A DNA stretch of 64,000 nucleotides from Sedimentisphaerales bacterium (GCA_016926155.1 JAFGPC010000090.1:1-64000); one strand, 5' to 3'; shown: positions 9,213 through 18,004, numbered from the stretch's first letter. Notes: generated from the letters alone by a model not told the origin. Translations and numbers: made by a program.

Positions 9213-10649
9213 TTGATCTATCTGGTAGCAGTTCTTGTATATCTGTTCGGTTTGGCGATTCTGGCAATGTCCCGGGCCGGCAAGGTGAAAACCGAGGACG
9301 ATTTCGCCGTGGCGGGCCGCTCGCTCTCACCATGGATCATGGTTTGCACGATGCTGGCCGTCTGGATCGGAACCGGCTCCATAGTCGGTAATGCTGAACG
9401 GACGTATAAAGATGGCATGGCCGCCCTGGTTCTTCCGACCGGCACTTTCATTGGTATGATTCTGCTGTCCCTCATTGCCGCCCGGGCTCGAAACATCGAG
9501 GCCAGCAGCGTCCCGGAAATCATCGGCGGTCGGTTTGGGCAGATTGCCCGTGCATTAGCCGTCATCTCCCTGATCATCGCCTATATGGTCATCGTCAGCT
9601 ATCAGTTCAATGCCGGAGGCGCCGTCCTCGAAGTCATCACGGAAGGCAAACTCGATGCCAAGGCCGCCACCATCATCGCCGCGGCCTTCATTATCCTGTT
9701 CACGATGCTTGCCGGATTGATGAGCCTGGCGTATATGGACATTGTCACCGGAATCATCATCATCGTAACACTACTGATTACCTTTCCGATGTACTGGTTC
9801 AGAGCCGGTGGTTGGAGCGGTATGCAAGACGCTTTTATGGCCCAGGGCCGGGCTGAACATATGCAGTTTTGGGGAGTGTATCCGCCGGTAACGCTGATTA
9901 ACTTCTGCCTGCCCGTATTTTTGCTGGTGCTGGGCGATGCCAATCAGTATCAGCGGATCTTCGCCAGCCGCAACGCCAAAGGGGCAACCACGGCGGTAAC
10001 TGTCATGATTTTTGCGGCTTTGGCCATCGAGTTGTTGATCATTGGATGCGCCTGGATTTCCTCAAGTATGACGCCCGATCCGGAAAACGGAAAGTATATT
10101 CTAATCTATGCCGCCCGGCATTATCTGCCCCTGCCGCTGGGCTGTCTGTTTATGATCACAGTCGTAGGAATAATTACATCGACGGCCAATTCCTTCCTTC
10201 TGGTGCCCTCGACCACATTTATTACGGATGTCTATTTGAATTATATCAATCCCAAGGCGAATGAAAAAAGAACAATCTTCCTAAGCCGGCTTCTGGTTGT
10301 AGTGTTCGGCATCATTGCCTATCTGGTTTCACTGGCGTTTTCCGAATCGACCGGTTTCTTTGAAAAGGCCCTTTATGCCTTTACCATCTATGGGGCATCG
10401 ATCACGCCCAGCCTGGTGGCCGCCATCGTCTGGCCGCGAGCGACCAAAGCCGGGGCAATCTCTTCGATTGTTTCCGGGACTGTGATGGCCCTGCTCTGGT
10501 CAGAGGCCGATGCCCTGCGGAATCAACTGCCCGGCGACTGGTCCGATCTGGATGCGGTCCTGCCCGCTATCACAGTATCGACTCTGTCCCTGATCGTTGT
10601 CAGCCTGCTGACCCGTCCGTCAACAGCGAAAACTCCAATGGCAGAATGA
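9213..10649 (+). CDS. sodium:solute symporter (SSS family)
   Basis: 478 residues with about thirteen membrane segments. The early motif EDDFAVAGRSLSPW is typical of the SSS family, as are WIGTGSIVG in the next helix and the VSYQFNAGG and LGDANQYQRIFASR stretches. These carriers import sugars, amino acids, carboxylates or vitamins with sodium. I take TTG 9213 as start because AGGAAAGG lies seven bases upstream and the first helix begins at once; the frame extends to 9126 without a good site. Substrate unknown. It is divergent from the MalY-like gene and converges on mscS with a 13-base gap. Confidence 0.88.
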   Translation: MIYLVAVLVYLFGLAILAMSRAGKVKTEDDFAVAGRSLSPWIMVCTMLAVWIGTGSIVGNAERTYKDGMAALVLPTGTFIGMILLSLIAARARNIEASSVPEIIGGRFGQIARALAVISLIIAYMVIVSYQFNAGGAVLEVITEGKLDAKAATIIAAAFIILFTMLAGLMSLAYMDIVTGIIIIVTLLITFPMYWFRAGGWSGMQDAFMAQGRAEHMQFWGVYPPVTLINFCLPVFLLVLGDANQYQRIFASRNAKGATTAVTVMIFAALAIELLIIGCAWISSSMTPDPENGKYILIYAARHYLPLPLGCLFMITVVGIITSTANSFLLVPSTTFITDVYLNYINPKANEKRTIFLSRLLVVVFGIIAYLVSLAFSESTGFFEKALYAFTIYGASITPSLVAAIVWPRATKAGAISSIVSGTVMALLWSEADALRNQLPGDWSDLDAVLPAITVSTLSLIVVSLLTRPSTAKTPMAE

Positions 10650-10662
10650 CGTTCGATATGGA

Positions 10663-11760
10663 TCACACCAGTTCCGGTCGTGCCTCGGTTCCGGGTGGAT
10701 TATGTTGCTCGACTTCAGCACGAAACCGCGGCAGCGAGCCGGGGTAATTCTGCTGCAGGAAGTCGATCAATTTCTCACGAACCAGGCATCGCAGTTCCCA
10801 CGCTCCCGAACTGTCGGCGGAGCTGATCAGAGCCCGCGCTTCGATGCACTTTTCCGTCGTATTGGTCACCTGTACCCCGCAAACCCGGCCGTCCCACCAC
10901 TCCGAGCCCTCGACAATCTCCCGCAGTCGTTTGCGAATCGCATCAATCGGGACGGAATGATCGACATACAGAAAGATAGTCCCCAGCATCTCAGCGCTGG
11001 TCCGCGTCCAATTCTGGAACGGCTTTTCGATAAAATAGGTGATCGGCACTACCAGCCGCCTTTGGTCCCAGATCCGGATCACCACATACGTCAGCGTGAT
11101 CTCTTCGATCCGACCCCATTCCCCTTCGACGATCACCACATCATCAAAACGGATCGGCTGGGTAAAAGCGATTTGCAATCCCGCCACGAACGTCGCCAAC
11201 GTTTTCTGTGCTGCAAAACCAATGACCAAACCCGCGATTCCCGCTGAAGCCAGCAATGACGTCCCAAGCTGTCTGACCCGCTCGAATGTCATCAGCATCG
11301 TACCCAATGCAATAATACTGACGACAATGATCACCAATCGCTTGAGCACGCTGAGCTGCGTCTGAATCCGTCGGGCCCGCAGATTGTCTTTGGCCCGGAT
11401 GTCATACCGAAAACGCACATAATCGTCTAGAACATACACACTCTTGATCAGCAGCCAGGACACCGAAGCGATCAAGGTCAGGCTGAATACCTGCTTGCAT
11501 GCGGTTAAAACATCCTCTGAAAGTGACAGAAGAGGCATCACCACTCGCAGGGCGATCAGGATAGTCACACAAAGCATAGGCGAGCGAAAATGCTTTACCA
11601 GGGATTCATCCAGCGGGGTGTCTGTCTCTTTGGCCATTCGTTTAAGGACAAAAAACAGTATAAAATGAACCACAAATGCAATCGCAACTGCGATGACAAC
11701 CGTTCCTGCCGGCCATAAAAACGATCCGGCCACTTCGACGATATCTGCTAATATCAACAT
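10663..11760 (-). CDS. MscS-family mechanosensitive ion channel
   Basis: 365 residues. Four or five N-terminal hydrophobic segments lead to the pore helix region LGTSLLASAGIAGLVIGFAAQ, with the Gly/Ala-rich packing of MscS TM3, then KTLATFVAGLQIAFTQPIRFDD and VEGEWGRIEEITL, which are hallmark MscS beta-domain sequences. It opens on membrane tension and releases small solutes. The C-terminal soluble domain is followed by a short Pro-rich end. The gene stands alone on the minus strand; 106 bases separate it from rodA on the same strand. Confidence 0.92.
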   Translation of the reverse strand: MLILADIVEVAGSFLWPAGTVVIAVAIAFVVHFILFFVLKRMAKETDTPLDESLVKHFRSPMLCVTILIALRVVMPLLSLSEDVLTACKQVFSLTLIASVSWLLIKSVYVLDDYVRFRYDIRAKDNLRARRIQTQLSVLKRLVIIVVSIIALGTMLMTFERVRQLGTSLLASAGIAGLVIGFAAQKTLATFVAGLQIAFTQPIRFDDVVIVEGEWGRIEEITLTYVVIRIWDQRRLVVPITYFIEKPFQNWTRTSAEMLGTIFLYVDHSVPIDAIRKRLREIVEGSEWWDGRVCGVQVTNTTEKCIEARALISSADSSGAWELRCLVREKLIDFLQQNYPGSLPRFRAEVEQHNPPGTEARPELV

Positions 11761-11866
11761 GATTATGCTCCCTCCAAATCGAAATTCTCATTCCATTATT
11801 AATACATGAACCGTAGGCTAAGACCCGTATCAATGCAAGAAGAAATCCGCACAGAGAAGGGAGTAC

Positions 11867-13204
11867 TTACTGTTCTTTGTCGTGCTCAAAGGGACTGGTG
11901 GCGATCGAGAAGGGGCGGTCGCGTCCGATGTTATTTAGCAGTCCGATGGCAATGAGACTTACCAGCAAAGAGGATCCTCCATAACTGACCAGCGGCAGCG
12001 TCAGTCCTGTTATCGGCATTAGTCCCAGTGTCATCGAGACATTTACAATCACCTCGACAACAAACATCGCCACGATTCCCACGGCCACCAGCCGACCGAA
12101 TGGTTCGGTATTCTGCCAGGCGATCTCAACGCCGCACAGTAGAAGAATCGTATACAACAGCAGTAAAATACCTCCCCCGACCAGCCCAAACTGATGCGCA
12201 ATAATGGCAAAGATAAAGTCATTCTGCCGCTCCGGCAGGCGAATCCGGTCCGGCAAGTTATGCTTAGTATTGATGTCATGCCGAATATAGGGACCTTTTC
12301 GATATCCCTGCCCCCAAAGCCCCCCGGATGCTATCGCCCGTTTGGAATGGGTAATCTGATATCCCTGATTCCGCTCCCAGTACTTGATGTTCTGTGTCGA
12401 ACCGGCCAGGATTTTGGCCAGCCTTTCATTATGATAGGCCTTGTTCCGAATCGTCTCATTCTGTAACAGCACACTGGAAAGCCGCATTCGCTGATAAGGA
12501 TGCATCTTCATCCACAGCAGGGGGCTTGCCAACACGGCCAGCACTACGATAATCAACAAATGCTTGATCCGTGCTCCGGCAACAAACAATACCGCAAAAA
12601 GCACCGGCATCATCAGCATTACCGTACCAAGGTCCGGCTCCAGAAGAATCAGCCCCATCGCCAGCAACGTCAGGGCGAAGGGCCCCACTAAACCTTTAAA
12701 ATGCCGGTAGTTACTGCGAAATCGAAGATACCATCCCAGGGCTAAAATAAAGGCAATCTTGCAGAATTCTGAAGGCTGCAACTGAAACGAAGATGAGCTG
12801 AATCCCACCCGGATCCATCGTCGTGTCCCGTTGATTACCGGCACAAAGGGAATATCGATGATTTTATCCAGCAAAAGGATCGCCAGAACGACCAGAATCG
12901 CCCCGTAAATCCAATAACTCAGCGGCCCTAGCCAGCGATAGCTGAACAGATTAACCGCCGCTGCACAAAATAAACCCGCTACAGCGAAAACAACCTGTTT
13001 TTTCCACAGCCCCGACGGTACCGAAAGCTTGGTATCCGGGTCCGGATTCAGCGGGTTCCCCGTCGCGTAAATGTTTAATATTCCTGCAGTTACGAGCATT
13101 ACAGTCGTTCCCAGCAGGATCATCCTGACCAGTAGTAATCGTCCTGAAAAAATCTTCATCATGACAGAGATAATATCGCCCGAAAGGCTTGAAAAAAACA
13201 GCAT
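11867..13204 (-). CDS. rodA: RodA/FtsW-family peptidoglycan glycosyltransferase
   Basis: 445 residues of the SEDS family, which polymerises lipid II into glycan strands. About ten membrane segments are visible. The C-terminal signature GLMPITGLTLPLVSYGGSS resembles RodA more than FtsW, and RLPERQNDFIFAI and QPSEFCKIAFIL are the other expected motifs. The large extracellular loop contains the usual LAKILAGST region. ATG 13204 is the longest start; ATG 13162 (MMKIF) would also leave the first helix intact. No mreBCD or penicillin-binding protein is next to it. RodA versus FtsW is decided on one motif only. Confidence 0.85.
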   Translation of the reverse strand: MLFFSSLSGDIISVMMKIFSGRLLLVRMILLGTTVMLVTAGILNIYATGNPLNPDPDTKLSVPSGLWKKQVVFAVAGLFCAAAVNLFSYRWLGPLSYWIYGAILVVLAILLLDKIIDIPFVPVINGTRRWIRVGFSSSSFQLQPSEFCKIAFILALGWYLRFRSNYRHFKGLVGPFALTLLAMGLILLEPDLGTVMLMMPVLFAVLFVAGARIKHLLIIVVLAVLASPLLWMKMHPYQRMRLSSVLLQNETIRNKAYHNERLAKILAGSTQNIKYWERNQGYQITHSKRAIASGGLWGQGYRKGPYIRHDINTKHNLPDRIRLPERQNDFIFAIIAHQFGLVGGGILLLLYTILLLCGVEIAWQNTEPFGRLVAVGIVAMFVVEVIVNVSMTLGLMPITGLTLPLVSYGGSSLLVSLIAIGLLNNIGRDRPFSIATSPFEHDKEQ

Positions 13205-13628
13205 TTTCCGATAAAATGAAGTTTGTCAGGATCACAGACGTGAGGATCAAGGGTAGGGATGGCCAAGGATGATTTTGGACAAGTCCGATAGTGATATGGG
13301 TAACAGGGCAGAAAATTTGCAGAAAAATCAAAAAATTTGGTTTTTTGCCTTGCCTTTTATGACCCTGTAAGGTACGATAACCCTTATAAGACGGGACCTG
13401 TTTTCGGGGTTCTGTGTCGTAAAATGTTGGATGGATGGTGATTTACGGAGGTACGCTGAAAAGCACAAGCAGGAGAGTCGGGGTGATACATACCGGCCAA
13501 CAATATCCAATAAGTTGATCCATCGTGTTTTTCGGACGTATGAAGTTTGCGTTATACTCTGCAGAGCGGATATCTGCAGGTGAGAAAAGTTAAGAAGAAG
13601 AGAAGAAGAAGAGAAAGGATGGTGTGAA
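13205..13628. other. non-coding gap between rodA and the dockerin cassette
   Basis: 424 bases with no plausible gene on either strand. It should hold the promoters of rodA (leftward) and of the first dockerin gene (rightward). A TATACT at 13553-13558 is a possible -10 box for the latter, but no convincing -35 partner lies 16-18 bases before it. The last 30 bases are purine-rich (AGAAGAAGAG repeats) up to the ribosome site. Confidence 0.5.
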
Positions 13629-14414
13629 ATGAGAAAGCTAGCATTGGTGCTCGTGTTAGCAATGGCGGTCCCGGCGATGGCAACCGTGACCTTCACCGCT
13701 GTGGACAATGGCGACCAGACGATCACGATTTCGTACTCGTCTGATGCGGGCGATGCCCCTCGTGGCGTAGGACTGCGTGTCGATGTAACGGCTCCGGTTG
13801 CAGTGCAACTGACCGAGTTCGCTGCGGATGCCGCCTACAACACGTTCATCGACTATGCCCACTCCAACCCCCTGAACTTTGCCGTTGGCGATGGTCATCC
13901 CTTTGCAGATGCCACCGCAGCGGGAGCGCTGGGAGAGGATGCCGTAACGAGCTTCTCGATCAGCATGGGTGTGCTGGATGAAGAAGGCGGACAGGCCGCC
14001 GGTCCTGATGCAGCCGATTTGATCACGTTCAAGCTGTGTGGCGAGGGCACAGTGGATGTCACGATCAGTGCCGACACCCTGCGTGGCCCGGCCAGCGGCG
14101 TGGTAGGCAGTGTGATCGCCAGCAATCTGGAGACCGCGCCTATTACTCTGACAGGTGTCAACGTGGTTTGTGGTGGCGAGCCGGCATGCTGGTCTTATGA
14201 CTGCCATGGTTTCGGTGATTCGGATGGTGATTGCGATGTGGACGCTGCCGATGTTGGTGTGGCCGTGGGTGGCTGGAACAACTACGAAGGCACGACCAAC
14301 GACATCCCCAATAAGTGTGCTGATACCGACAGTGACGGGGACGTCGATGCCGCCGACATTGGAAACCTGGTAACAGGCTGGAATAATGGTTGTGGGGAAT
14401 GCACCCCCAAGTAA
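13629..14414 (+). CDS. exported dockerin-type EF-hand protein (copy 1)
   Basis: 261 residues. A signal peptide (residues 1-18, cut after AMA) leads to a beta-rich domain (about 20-175) with GDAPRGVGLRVDV and DAADLITFKLC. The C-terminus (185-261) holds two calcium-loop motifs of dockerin type: DSDGDCDVDAAD at 197-208 and DTDSDGDVDAAD at 232-243, each followed by a helix ending in GWNN. Several cysteines flank them, including the CGEC near the end. Dockerins bind cohesins in cellulosomes; in planctomycetes such domains are common on secreted proteins of unknown role. A close copy lies at 15374. The beta domain could be cohesin-like, which is inference. Start ATG follows a purine-rich ribosome site. 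Confidence 0.85.
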   Translation: MRKLALVLVLAMAVPAMATVTFTAVDNGDQTITISYSSDAGDAPRGVGLRVDVTAPVAVQLTEFAADAAYNTFIDYAHSNPLNFAVGDGHPFADATAAGALGEDAVTSFSISMGVLDEEGGQAAGPDAADLITFKLCGEGTVDVTISADTLRGPASGVVGSVIASNLETAPITLTGVNVVCGGEPACWSYDCHGFGDSDGDCDVDAADVGVAVGGWNNYEGTTNDIPNKCADTDSDGDVDAADIGNLVTGWNNGCGECTPK

Positions 14415-14438
14415 TTAATTTGAGTTTAGACACACACA

Positions 14439-14473
14439 CTTCACTAGTGAAGAAATAGGAATTGTTCGAACAA
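14439..14473. repeat. two perfect palindromes between dockerin and PEP-CTERM genes
   Basis: CTTCACTAGTGAAG at 14439-14452 and TTGTTCGAACAA at 14462-14473 are both perfect palindromes without a loop, nine bases apart and just upstream of the ribosome site of the next gene. Short, loopless and AT-rich at the ends, they look more like protein-binding sites than transcription terminators. No counterpart is seen in the second cassette. Confidence 0.5.
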
Positions 14474-14494
14474 GAGTGTTCTGAAAGGAGAACG

Positions 14495-14968
14495 ATGATG
14501 AAGAAGCTGTTAGTCTTAGCTCTGGTTCTAGGCGTTACTGGCCTGTCCAGTGCGGGGCTCATGTTCACAGTCGAAGACAGCTCGATTACAATCGACGGTG
14601 AAAACGTGTTCGGCCTGCTGCTTTCAGCAGAATTAGTAGTCGAATCCGGAGACCTGGCATTGGACCTCAGTGGCGTCGAATTCCCGACAGGATTTGATCT
14701 GCCGGGGAAAAAGCAGAATGAAGCAGGGAATTATGCCGAATTGACGATTTCCAACATCTTCGGCGCACCGAAGACTGGGCCGATGGTGACCGGGATCAGT
14801 TGGACCGGCACGGGTGTTGGCGACCTGATTATTTCGGCAGTAGGTGGTGGAAATACTTGGGACGGGGAAGCACAGCCTAATGGCCAACTGTTTGCCCATC
14901 ATATTCCCGAGCCGATGACCCTCGGTCTTCTGGGACTGGGTGCCCTGTTTCTGCGTCGCCGCAAATAA
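14495..14968 (+). CDS. PEP-CTERM sorting-signal protein (copy A)
   Basis: 157 residues. A signal peptide (about 1-18) leads to a beta-rich region with SGVEFPTGFDLPGK and AELTISNIFGAPKTGPMV, and the C-terminus is a PEP-CTERM tripartite signal: IPEP, a hydrophobic stretch (TLGLLGLGALF) and a basic end LRRRK. Proteins with this signal are processed by exosortase (EpsH/XrtA type) and placed outside the cell or in the outer envelope; no exosortase is in the window. ATG 14495 follows AAAGGAG. It is a paralogue of the protein at 16776. Expression is probably with the preceding dockerin gene; a strong terminator follows. Confidence 0.88.
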   Translation: MMKKLLVLALVLGVTGLSSAGLMFTVEDSSITIDGENVFGLLLSAELVVESGDLALDLSGVEFPTGFDLPGKKQNEAGNYAELTISNIFGAPKTGPMVTGISWTGTGVGDLIISAVGGGNTWDGEAQPNGQLFAHHIPEPMTLGLLGLGALFLRRRK

Positions 14969-14995
14969 GACGGCCAGAAAACAAGCTTAAAAAAG

Positions 14996-15029
14996 AAAAG
15001 AGCGTTTCTGTGTGGAACGCTCTTTTTTT
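14996..15029 (+). terminator. Rho-independent terminator closing cassette 1
   Basis: AAAAGAGCGTT (14996-15006) pairs perfectly with AACGCTCTTTT (15016-15026) around a nine-base loop, and the T run continues to 15029. The A run on the left arm means it could also work leftward. Confidence 0.9.
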
Positions 15030-15057
15030 GCGCACACCAAGTATTACCATGACTCTC

Positions 15058-15172
15058 TTGTCATCCCGGACTTGATCCGGGATCTAGTTGTGTACAGGAA
15101 GACTATACGATTTCATTAATTTCAGCAAGTTCAGTCCAGGTGGGATGACGGGTCTGGAGCCCAGTATGACAA
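15058..15172. repeat. 115-base MITE-like or REP-type palindromic element
   Basis: The ends are imperfect inverted repeats: TTGTCATCCCGG at the left and, in reverse complement, TTGTCATACTGG at the right (10 of 12 match). Inside the left end, ATCCCGGA (15063-15070) and TCCGGGAT (15076-15083) form a perfect hairpin with five unpaired bases. Repeats beginning GTCATCCCGG and containing ACTTGATCCGGG are widespread intergenic elements in bacteria. It lies between the two cassettes. No coding capacity. Whether it is repeated elsewhere in the genome cannot be seen here. Confidence 0.55.
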
Positions 15173-15286
15173 TACATGGCTATATGTCTCCTATCTCCCT
15201 GAAAAGGGGGGACAGATACAACCGTCCAGGAGGACGAACATGCCAACCCCACTTTTAACAAACAGGAAAAAGCTCTATCCACAATC

Positions 15287-15315
15287 TTGACATAATGGCC
15301 GTTCTCCATTACAAT
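15287..15315 (+). promoter_or_regulatory. near-consensus sigma-70-type promoter of cassette 2
   Basis: A perfect -35 box TTGACA (15287-15292), a 17-base spacer and a -10 box TACAAT (15310-15315). Transcription would begin near 15322, about 52 bases before the second dockerin gene. Confidence 0.75.
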
Positions 15316-15373
15316 TGATTTAAGCATGAGAGTTTTTGTAAAGCAAATGATCATTGCCAAGGGAGGATCGATC

Positions 15374-16150
15374 ATGCGAACGTGGAATCTTCTTTTTCTC
15401 ACCCTTATCACTACATCTGCTTTTGGAACTATAACCTTTACTGCTGTTGACAATGGTGATCAGAGGATCACGATTTCGTACTCATCTGATGCGGGTGATG
15501 CTCCGCGTGGTATAGCCCTGCGTGTGGATGTGTCGGCTCCGGTTACTGTGCGACTGGCCGAATTCACCGTGGATTCTGCATTCAATACCTATATGGATTA
15601 TGCCCACTCCAATCCCCTGAACTTTGCTGTCGGTGATGGTCATCCGTTTGCAGATGCAACCGAAGCAGGAGCGCTGGGAGAGGATGACGTAACGAGCTTC
15701 TCAATCAGCATGGGAGTGTTGGATGAGGCAGGTGAACAAGCCGCGGGCCCTGAGGCTGCCGACCTGATCACATTCAGGCTGTGCTGTGCAGGTACGGTTC
15801 ATATCACGATTTGTGGCGACACACTGCGCGGACCCGACAGCGACGTGGTTGGTGCCGATGGACAGATCGATAGCAACCTGCAGGTCGGGTGTATCGAAAT
15901 GGATGTGAGGCTTGACCTTATTGAAAGCTGTTCTGATTGCCCTGGAGATGTGGATGGGGATTGCGATTGTGATGCGGCCGACGTTGGTGTTGCCGTAGGT
16001 GGCTGGAACGACTACAATGGTATGACTGGTGGTATCCCCAATAGGTGTGCCGATACCGATTGGGATGGGGATGTCGATGCCGCCGACATTGGAAACCTCA
16101 TTCACTGTTGGAACAACGGCTGCGGTGAATGCACGCCGATCAGCCGTTGA
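15374..16150 (+). CDS. exported dockerin-type EF-hand protein (copy 2)
   Basis: 258 residues, a paralogue of the protein at 13629 with roughly four of five positions identical over the beta domain (for example DYAHSNPLNFAVGDGHPFAD is shared). It has a signal peptide (about 1-18), then the same domain, a divergent linker, a CPGDVDGDCDCDAADVG first calcium loop and a DTDWDGDVDAAD second loop, ending CGECTPISR. The start ATG 15374 follows GGGAGG; the frame continues upstream to 15326 but lacks a ribosome site. It has its own strong promoter and two PEP-CTERM genes follow. Similarity at DNA level is also high, so the duplication is fairly recent. Confidence 0.85.
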   Translation: MRTWNLLFLTLITTSAFGTITFTAVDNGDQRITISYSSDAGDAPRGIALRVDVSAPVTVRLAEFTVDSAFNTYMDYAHSNPLNFAVGDGHPFADATEAGALGEDDVTSFSISMGVLDEAGEQAAGPEAADLITFRLCCAGTVHITICGDTLRGPDSDVVGADGQIDSNLQVGCIEMDVRLDLIESCSDCPGDVDGDCDCDAADVGVAVGGWNDYNGMTGGIPNRCADTDWDGDVDAADIGNLIHCWNNGCGECTPISR

Positions 16151-16205
16151 TCGTATGATCAACAAATGTACCAAGATAAGGGAGTGTTATTAAGGGAGCG
16201 GTATC

Positions 16206-16757
16206 ATGAAAAACAAGACAGTATTGATTGTCCTTTATGTTGTATCGATCTGGTCTTCCGTACAGGCAGGATTATACTTTACTCTCGAACCCACAGAAAT
16301 CCCTCAAGTAAGCGAATTAAGCATGCTTCTTGATGAGGCCTCCAATATCTGGGGCTTTCTGGTCTCTATTGAAGTACTGAGTGATCAAGCAATCCTGGAT
16401 CGTCAGGACATCATCTTTCCCGCTGAATTCGATTTACCGGGGAAAATCAGCAGAGTTGAGAAACAGGGGCAATACATCCATATCACGGCAGCCCAGGGTG
16501 GACTTAAACGAACCGTTTCCGGTCCGGCTGTGTTAATGGAGGGCTTGAAAATCCATTGGCAGGAGGTACAAGTTCCTTTTGAGATAATAGCAATGGTACC
16601 GCCAGAGAGTATGCCCGGTATAAGCGGCACGATTGTCAATGGCCAGGTAGTTCCCGGTGAAACAGTACTCTTTCAGCAAACGATCCCGGAACCGGCTACG
16701 TTCGTATTGCTGGGGCTGGGCGGGCTTTTGATTCGTCGAAAAAAGGGTATTTTTTAA
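16206..16757 (+). CDS. PEP-CTERM sorting-signal protein (copy B, divergent)
   Basis: 183 residues with a signal peptide (about 1-20), an FPAEFDLPGK motif that matches FPTGFDLPGK of the 14495 protein, and a C-terminal PEP-CTERM signal: IPEPATFVLLGLGGLLI followed by RRKKG. The middle part is more diverged than between the other two copies. GGGAGC precedes the ATG. It lies 55 bases after the dockerin gene and 18 bases before the next PEP-CTERM gene, so the three form one transcription unit. Biochemical role unknown. Confidence 0.85.
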   Translation: MKNKTVLIVLYVVSIWSSVQAGLYFTLEPTEIPQVSELSMLLDEASNIWGFLVSIEVLSDQAILDRQDIIFPAEFDLPGKISRVEKQGQYIHITAAQGGLKRTVSGPAVLMEGLKIHWQEVQVPFEIIAMVPPESMPGISGTIVNGQVVPGETVLFQQTIPEPATFVLLGLGGLLIRRKKGIF

Positions 16758-16775
16758 ATCTCAAAGGAGGGAGAG

Positions 16776-17267
16776 ATGAAAAAACAGATTATACCTTTAT
16801 TCATGCTAAGTTTAGTGGTTCCGGTGGGCGCCGAATTAATCTGTTTTGTTGAAGGGAATGAAGTAGCGGTGGAAGGGACAAACGTTTTCAAATTTTTCCT
16901 GACGGTAGAAATCCAGGAAGATACGGGTGCCGATCTGGATTCGCTGTCTTTGGATCTTAGTCATGTTGAATTTCCCACTCAATTTGATCTTCCCGGCAAG
17001 ATTCAGAATGTGTCCGCGGATGGTTTATATGCGGAATTGACACAGTCTAATATTTTCGGTGATCCTAAGACCGGGCCGATGGTAAACGGCTTATGCTGGA
17101 CAGGCGAAGGGCAAGGTTGGCTTGTTATTACTTCCCTCTTCTATGATCACTACTCACAGCCCGATGGTGAACTGCTTCGATATTTTATTCCTGAGCCGGC
17201 GACAATGGCGATACTTGCTCTGGGCGGATTGGCTGTGTTGCGGCATCGAAAACCCTCGCGTATCTGA
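16776..17267 (+). CDS. PEP-CTERM sorting-signal protein (copy C)
   Basis: 163 residues, closest to the 14495 protein: both have a DLSxVEFPT-FDLPGK segment and an AELT-SNIFG-PKTGPMV segment. A short signal peptide (about 1-19) is followed by the beta-rich region, and the end is a PEP-CTERM signal, IPEPATMAILALGGLAV with RHRKPSR. AAAGGAGGGAGAG gives an excellent ribosome site. It is the last gene of the second cassette. Exosortase processing is inferred from the signal. Confidence 0.87.
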   Translation: MKKQIIPLFMLSLVVPVGAELICFVEGNEVAVEGTNVFKFFLTVEIQEDTGADLDSLSLDLSHVEFPTQFDLPGKIQNVSADGLYAELTQSNIFGDPKTGPMVNGLCWTGEGQGWLVITSLFYDHYSQPDGELLRYFIPEPATMAILALGGLAVLRHRKPSRI

Positions 17268-17404
17268 TCGCTTTTGATGGTCATCAATGACCTCTGCATG
17301 GAGAAAAGGCAGAAAATATCGGCTACGGTTTTACCGTTGTAAATCCGCCGCAAAGACACTAAGATAAACCAAACAGAGGATTTTTGAATCAGGAGCAGTG
17401 TCTT

Positions 17405-17989
17405 ATGAGAACGATATTTTATGTGTTTTGTACCGGACTGTTTTTGACCCTGGTCGGTTGCCAGGATGACCAGAAATCTTCCGATCCGACCAGCACCATC
17501 GATCGGATGGATGTGATTATCGAAGAAGAGGGGTCTTTTCCGGCTTCTCTGGCGGGACGATGGAAAGCCGACAAACATCGTTGGCAGATCGTCTTTGCTC
17601 CTGACGGTTCTATTACAGAACTGATTCACAATTTCGGGGGCAATCTTTACAGGCCTATGCATCGTACAACGATTCCATTAAAACAAGGGGGAACCAGCTA
17701 CTATGACTGTGGGCGTTGGCGCTTGGAGTATTCACCGGCAACACGCGAACTGGTCATCGAAATAACTGTGGATGATTTTCGTCTGGAGATGCAAGGAGTG
17801 TCTATGGAGGGTAAAATGCGAGACCTGTTTGTAGGCAAAATCGACCCGGATGGACAGGGCTGGAGTGCTGATTGGTACAGCTTCCCGGATTATTGGATGC
17901 TTTCACCGCAGAAAAAACAGGTTACCCATGATCCCGATAACGCCTTTGTATGCAAACTGCGTTTTACACGAGCTGAAGACGAAAAATGA
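17405..17989 (+). CDS. lipoprotein of unknown function
   Basis: 194 residues. The N-terminus is a lipoprotein signal: MRTIFYVFCTGLFLTLVGC, with the lipid-modified cysteine at residue 19 (LVGC). The rest is soluble, with SLAGRWKADKHRWQIVFAPD suggesting a small beta-barrel or lipocalin-like fold in which a strand carries the GRW motif. I do not recognise the family. ATG 17405 lies nine bases after AGGAG and gives a complete lipobox. It converges on the prepilin gene across 15 bases. Confidence 0.75.
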   Translation: MRTIFYVFCTGLFLTLVGCQDDQKSSDPTSTIDRMDVIIEEEGSFPASLAGRWKADKHRWQIVFAPDGSITELIHNFGGNLYRPMHRTTIPLKQGGTSYYDCGRWRLEYSPATRELVIEITVDDFRLEMQGVSMEGKMRDLFVGKIDPDGQGWSADWYSFPDYWMLSPQKKQVTHDPDNAFVCKLRFTRAEDEK

Positions 17990-18004
17990 TATGACTGGCT
18001 CGTC

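Noticed and set aside
13656-14207. Minus-strand 183-codon frame in the first dockerin gene
   Set aside because: A shadow of the GC-skewed coding strand; the plus-strand gene has a signal peptide, EF-hands and a paralogue.
15181-15240. G-rich and C-rich run (CTCCCT and GGGGGGAC) near the second cassette
   Set aside because: Too short a stem and no T run; not counted as a terminator or repeat.
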